This document shows, piece after piece, positions 59,174 through 64,000 of a stretch of DNA of 64,000 bases. The DNA is from Diaporthe sp. PMI_573 (Eukaryota; Ascomycota; Sordariomycetes; Diaporthales; Diaporthaceae), in assembly GCA_021399435.1 (NCBI GenBank), contig JAJTUP010000019.1, forward strand, positions 62,001 to 126,000, read 5' to 3'. The translations under genes were made by a program, and so were the position numbers. Under the pieces are notes generated by a model, which did no database searches, had not been told where the DNA came from, and saw only the letters and a list, made by a program, of their open reading frames with translations. Every line of letters starts with the position of its first letter. Positions within the stretch are counted from its first letter, which is position 1.

Positions 59174-60837
59174 ATGACCTTCGACTCCCCCGATGCAGAG
59201 GACACCTGCTTAAAAAACCACCCTTATAGACACACCATCTCGTCAGCCGTCACCGGTGACGGGTGCACGCCGACCGCCTCTGGTGACCTGGAGAAGATCG
59301 ATTCCCGTCATCATGAGGATGAAGACCACATCGACGTCAACAGGGAGCATCGACGACACGGCGGGGACTTGACACAGCACGAGCACAACGGCCATGGCCC
59401 GCACGACCATGACCTGAGCTCATCCCAATCCACGTCCTCGACCAGTGTCCACGCAGGCCGGGCGCTCTCGACGCTGCCCGAGCGCGTCGCCTCGCGGATG
59501 TCTTCGTCGTCTTCTGCGCTGACGTTCCCGGAAGGGGGCGTCCACGGCTGGCTGGCCGTCGCGGGCTCATTCTGCGCCATGCTCTCAGTCTTTGGCATCA
59601 TCAACTCTTCGGCCGTCTTCGAGTCCTACTTCTCGGAGCACCAGCTCGCTCAGCACAGCGCCTCTGAGATCGGCTGGATATTTAGCATCTACCTGTTTTG
59701 CGTCTTCTTCGTCGGCATACAGGTCGGGCCCATCTTCGACTGTTACGGGGGCAGATGGCTGGTGGCTATGGGGAGCCTACTCATCGTGTTGAGCCTCATG
59801 CTGCTTGGGCTGTGCAAAGGTGAGCAAGACCTGCCACAGCAGATTTGGTGACACGATCCCAGACCAGACTGACGCCACGCATAGAATACTATCAAATTTT
59901 GCTCACATACTCGGTCATGGGTGGCCTCGGCGGCGCCCTCCTCAACTCGCCGGCATACGGCACTATTGCTCATTTTTTCAATGTACGACGTGGCTTCGCA
60001 ACAGGGATCGCCACCACGGCCGGAGGCATCGGCGGTATCGTGTTTCCCATCATGCTGCAGAAGCTTCTCCCGCGGCTCGGATTTGCCTGGAGCACTCGAA
60101 TCCTCGGCTTCATCCTCCTAGGTTGTGCGGTGCCCTCAAACCTCTGGATCCAGACCAGGCTCCCTCCAAGGAGACAAATCAACAAACCCCTTGACCGCCT
60201 CAGTTGGAGAGCCAAAATAGCGAGCGTGCTCCCGGACTTCCGGGTGTTCCGTGACAAGAGGTTCGCACTCGCCGCCACGGGCATCTTCTTCATGGAATGG
60301 GGCCTCTTCATCCCAATAACGTTCATCGTGTCCTACGCCGCGGCCCACGGGAAGAACGCCACGAGTTCTTATACCCTGTTGTCGCTCCTCAACGCAGGAT
60401 CGGTAGCCGGCCGGCTCCTCCCCGGGTTGATGGCGGACCGGATTGGCCGTTTCAACGTTATCATTGTCACCATATCGTTGTGCTGTGCGAGTGTATTGGG
60501 ACTTTGGCTGCCCGCCGGCGATTCACATGTCATAGTCATTGCCTTTGCCGTCATCTTTGGCTTTGCGAGCGGGAGTAATCTGGGGCTTGTGCCTGTGTGC
60601 CTGGGCCAGCTGTGTGACGCGAGGGACTATGCACGTTACATCTCCACGGCGAATTTCCTGGCGAGTTTTGGCACACTCAGCAGCGTGCCGGTGGGAGGTG
60701 CATTGCTCGGAGACGGTGGCAGAGAGGGCTGGTTGTCGCTCATTCTCTTTTCGGGCCTGTCGTATTGCGTGGCTTTGCTATGCTATGGGTCGGCTCGTGT
60801 TTTGGCCGTGGGATGGAACCTCAGGACTGTCTTCTGA
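59174..60837 (+). CDS. monocarboxylate-transporter-like MFS protein
   Basis: 532 residues in two exons (59174-59819 and 59885-60837). The 65-nt intron splits a Glu codon. The N-terminal ~115 residues are a disordered cytosolic tail with ten His between residues 46 and 79. The MCT (SLC16-like) fold starts at FPEGGVHGWLAVAGSFCAML, whose short amphipathic lead into helix 1 is typical. Then come FGIINSSAVFESYF, GWIFSIYLFCVFFVGIQVGP, the loop DCYGGRWLV, GLGGALLNSPAYGTIAHFF, RRGFATGIATTAGGIGGIVF, and in the second half GSVAGRLLPGLMADRIGRFN. Fungal members move monocarboxylates, riboflavin or unknown acids, or act as sensors; substrate not predictable. Located in a membrane, probably plasma or vacuolar. 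The first in-frame ATG was used. Confidence 0.9.
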
Positions 60838-62111
60838 GTGCAGAGACCCTTCGTCATTACGACATGATTGCAGTGCAAGGCAGGATGGCCGTCGCCGAAC
60901 ACGCCCCTCCACCGGTGGGACAATAAGCACTATATAGAATAATTGGTGCATAGCTAAGCCTCGCGGCATAACGTGTAATATGTTACAATAAAATTATATT
61001 GAAATGTCGGCCAGTCTCCATATTGTCATGCATCTCAAAAGCGGCGGATACTTGCGAAGGCAACTGAATCTTGTCAGCATTGGAAGCTGCCATTCGGATT
61101 CCTGAGAGATTGCATTTCGCTTGTGCATCGTATGGAGTCTGCGTTCCAAACAATTGCCAGCAGTATAACTGTGACGTCTCAATGTAAACCTCTATTCGTT
61201 TATGATGCACATGGTGCACTTCTAGTTATCTTTTGAAAGTTACTATCAGTGCAAAGTTGTTATCGTGGCAAAGCCCTACTTTCCAACGGCTGACCAAATC
61301 ATGGCCATCTCTCATTCGATCTGCTGCCATGTCTTACCTGCCCACTGCATCGCGCATAGTTGCATAAACTGTGTAACGGCGTTTACTGTCACACCGTGCC
61401 CAGGCAACCACCCACATGGCTTTGTACGAGTCGGTGCCTGTTCCAGTTGTACGGCCGCAAGAACACAAATGTGTGAGGGAGTGATGGTGAGGATCTACTG
61501 ACAGATACACAGGCAGGCAGACTTACGAGGGACGTTTTAGATGGAGAAATTTCTTAAAGTTAATGACTTGGCCAAGCAAGATACACACCTTTGAAGGCGT
61601 GTCTATCCTCAGAGGCATGCGAACTATTATGGGGGTGATGATATGTTGGAAGAGAATGCTGGCCCAGCAGATCTATGTCAAGATTTGATGAGATCTCGCC
61701 CCTGTCATGGACTTCTCCTGAGGGATAAACGAGGGAGAAAGGAAATTCTTCTACCCGCAACTAGAGCTCTCAAGGTTCAGAACGCGTCCAACCAATAGTC
61801 TTACCGAAACAGAGGCTTTAAATTGTTAAGCTTCAGAAGCGTACACGGATTGAAAACGAAACCACTTAAATTGTTGAGCAGATCCTGTGGGATTCCACGA
61901 CGGCTAAAACTTGAAGTTTCAGGCCCCCAAACAACTTCGAGGCAATGAGGCCAGGTCATCGTTGGCTTCGTCAACCAATCCCAGATTAAATATTGCGCAC
62001 CGACTAAAATATCGACTGCGGTTTACATTGTATGCGAAGTAACAGTGCCAAGGTGGAGATCTCAGCACCCAGGTATGATTGCATAAGATCATCAACTCGT
62101 GCAATTGCCAA
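60838..62111. other. intergenic between convergent genes
   Basis: About 1.3 kb between the stop of the MCT-like gene and the stop of the BNR_4 gene. It is AT-rich after 60950 and contains the poly(A) signal candidate. No supportable gene or repeat. Confidence 0.55.
60987..60992 (+). terminator. candidate poly(A) signal of the MCT-like gene
   Basis: AATAAA in an AT-rich patch 150 nt after the stop codon. Fungal poly(A) signals are loose, so this is a suggestion. Confidence 0.35.
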
Positions 62112-63567
62112 TCATAGTGTAAAGTCCAACACAGACACATTTCTCTTGTCTCCACTACCTTCCACATCCTGCCCAATAAGCACGGATAGAACATTCTCTT
62201 TCTCCAACCTGGGACCGTCAATAAGTGGCTCGCCTGAGTAACCGTTACCAACCCAGACGTCCTCATATTCAGAATATCCCCGAGGCTTCGCCGCTTTCAA
62301 TATGCGTATAACTGGCGTACTTGTATGCGGCAGAATAAGCAGCAGGTCACCGTTCTTTGTGACTGCTAGTCGACCTCGCCTCGGCTTATCTATAGGGCGG
62401 ACAGCCCTCGATGTCCAGGAGCCTGCGAGGAGTGATCAGTTCCCCATTCTCATAGAACTTTCGGAGTGAATTGTCAAGTGTGGTAACATACCGCCAGGCG
62501 AATGGTAGTAGTGCCTCCACACATTGATACCGTCCAACGTGTCACGGTTCAAAATGTGGACTCCCCCGTCCTGGTCTACAGCCTGCGCCTCCTGGTTCAT
62601 CAATCCGCTTCCCTTTGGAATATCAAAAGCCACGATTCCCTCAGAGGAGTTGTTGATTGTCTCCCCCTTCCTAAGATCGGCAATCACATTCCCTCTGCCG
62701 TTCTTCCAAGTATAACCCAGATCCTCGGAATAAGCATAGCAGATATTGTGATTGTTCTCCGCCCCGTTCGGCCCGGCTTGCTGTTTATGCTTGGTATCCT
62801 CGGGGTCGTCCCAGCCTTCGTAGTGTACGAAGCCCCGGTACACCCAGGTCACATGCAGCCTTCCGTCCCTGAAGTCCCAGCCGTGGACGTACGGGTTGCT
62901 CTGCACGCCCGTCAACGGCGTGCCGACGAATTCCCAGAAACCTGTGGTGGAGCGGTATAGGTACAGGTGGTCGGACCCGAGGCCAGCCTTACCGTCGCGA
63001 AGCGACATGAACATGGTGCTGTCGCCCAGGGCACCGAGGCGCGGGTAGGTCACATAGCTGAAGTGTTCGTGGGTGCTAGGCAGGCCGGGTAGATAGTCAA
63101 GGGTTGGGGTGAAAAGTGACGTGGACCATTCGAATGCAGTGGGGTCTTGGGCCACGCCGCGTATTGAGTATCGGTACCGCAAGCTATGATGGGCGTTAAA
63201 TGGCACACGGCTAACTAATCGAGTAATGGGGCGAGACTTACACATCACAGTGGTGGTCGTAGGAGAGGTGGATAGTTCCGTCCCCAGGACAGATTCCTAT
63301 TTGGACCGTGTTGTGGCCATCATCCGTAGTCTGTGGATAGTCTTGGAATACAATGGTCTGCCATGATGATGATGGGAGCTGTCTCCTAACGAGATGCACA
63401 AAGAGAGGCTCAGCAGCCGAGCCAGTGCTCAAGGCACTGTAAAAGACAGCATACTGCCAGCCATTGAAGGACGTGATAGCATCCTGCTGGAATGCGTACC
63501 CATTTATGGCATGCCTCCGATGGGCTGGATCAGCCCCTAGCACTGTGACTTCTGGATCCAGCAGCAT
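62112..63567 (-). CDS. BNR_4-type beta-propeller protein, possible polysaccharide lyase/glycosidase
   Basis: About 442 residues in three exons: 63567-63242, 63183-62492 and 62422-62112, summing to 443 codons. The start is the first ATG (MLLDPEVTVLG); the frame runs further 5' without an ATG, and a 5' exon cannot be excluded. Features typical of BNR_4 propellers follow: AINGYAFQQDAITSFNGWQY, DDGHNTVQIGICPGDGTIHL then SYDHHCD, FSYVTYPRL, SNPYVHGWDFRDGRLHVTWV, YRGFVHYEG, NHNICYAYSEDLGYTW and EAQAVDQDGGVHILNRD. Repeated SxDxGxTW-like turns mark the blades; the conserved His in SYDHHCD and the NHN motif are candidate active-site residues. Some family members cleave rhamnose-glucuronate or related links in plant gums. 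No signal peptide is visible from this start, so an intracellular site is implied. Enzyme activity is inferred. Confidence 0.78.
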
Positions 63568-64000
63568 GTTCGTCGACACCTGACAGGCTGATACGAAACG
63601 ACGTGCAGAGGGTGGTGCCAAGCCAATGGTTTCTCACGAGGGACAAGATCGGATTTCTGTGCGACAGGGATGCTACTCGGTCAGGAGGAACCAAGCGACT
63701 AGGAGGCCCACGGGACGGGAGCCAATTGTCTTCGAAGCCTGAGCTCCCGCGTTGGCACTTGGCGGCTCTTCTTTAGACTTTTTTAGGGTTAAATACCCAG
63801 GTAGATGGCGTCGATGGTAATTCGTGGAGAAATAAATCGCCGTCGAGATGGTCGCTTCCTGGATGCCTTGGCATATAAGAAGACGTTCAGACTGCCTCTT
63901 GGCCAGGTTTGTTCGATATCGAAGGGACGGAAATCCTAAAGCCCCAAGACGTGAAGACTTGTGTGGGCACAGACGTGGAGGCTGTTGATATTATGGTTTA
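63568..64000. other. upstream region of the BNR_4 gene, window end
   Basis: About 430 bp to the window edge. It holds the promoter and any missing first exon of the BNR_4 gene. No complete gene is visible. Confidence 0.5.

Overview
The window looks like chromosomal DNA of a filamentous ascomycete (Pezizomycotina, probably Sordariomycetes). Most genes carry several short GT-AG introns of 40-110 nt, coding exons are rich in G and C at third positions, and the gene set is typical of such fungi: a MARVEL protein, a secreted GDPD, a Dal5-type permease, a DHA2 drug exporter, a rhodopsin-domain membrane protein, an extracellular cupredoxin, a GH28 exo-polygalacturonase and a BNR_4 propeller. I placed exon boundaries by splice signals, reading phase and family similarity. 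In every spliced gene the exon lengths sum to a whole number of codons.

Layout. 0-3 kb: MARVEL protein and secreted glycerophosphodiesterase (both +). 3.5-6.4 kb: an intronless 969-codon reverse-transcriptase-related cellular gene (rvt family, -). 6.8-11.8 kb: two MFS transporters (both -). 11.8-17 kb: no gene seen, then HMG-CoA reductase (+), a copper-site cupredoxin (+), the Hsp70/Hsp90 co-chaperone Sti1 (-), a rhodopsin-domain membrane protein (-), cactin (+) and a forkhead factor (+). 35.7-42.4 kb: gene-poor. 42.4-45.4 kb: exo-polygalacturonase (+) and a Ser/Pro/Lys-rich disordered protein (-). 45.4-50.9 kb: gene-poor, with degenerate 15-bp-period repeats. 50.9-52.8 kb: a secreted Ala/Asn/Glu-rich repeat protein (+). 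Then a PRISE-like reductase (+), an Mpv17/Sym1 protein (+), a monocarboxylate-transporter-like MFS protein (+) and a BNR_4 propeller protein (-).

How the genes relate. Housekeeping functions (sterol synthesis, chaperoning, splicing, mitochondrial membrane) are mixed with plant-polymer and transport genes. I see no biosynthetic gene cluster and no intact transposon. The items most worth attention are the rvt gene, a non-telomerase, non-transposon polymerase with a YGDD catalytic motif and an NLS-like patch; the phase-1-intron secreted repeat protein; and a dispersed, inverted family of degenerate 15-bp repeats at 46.9-47.6 kb and 53.6 kb that nothing else in the annotation explains.
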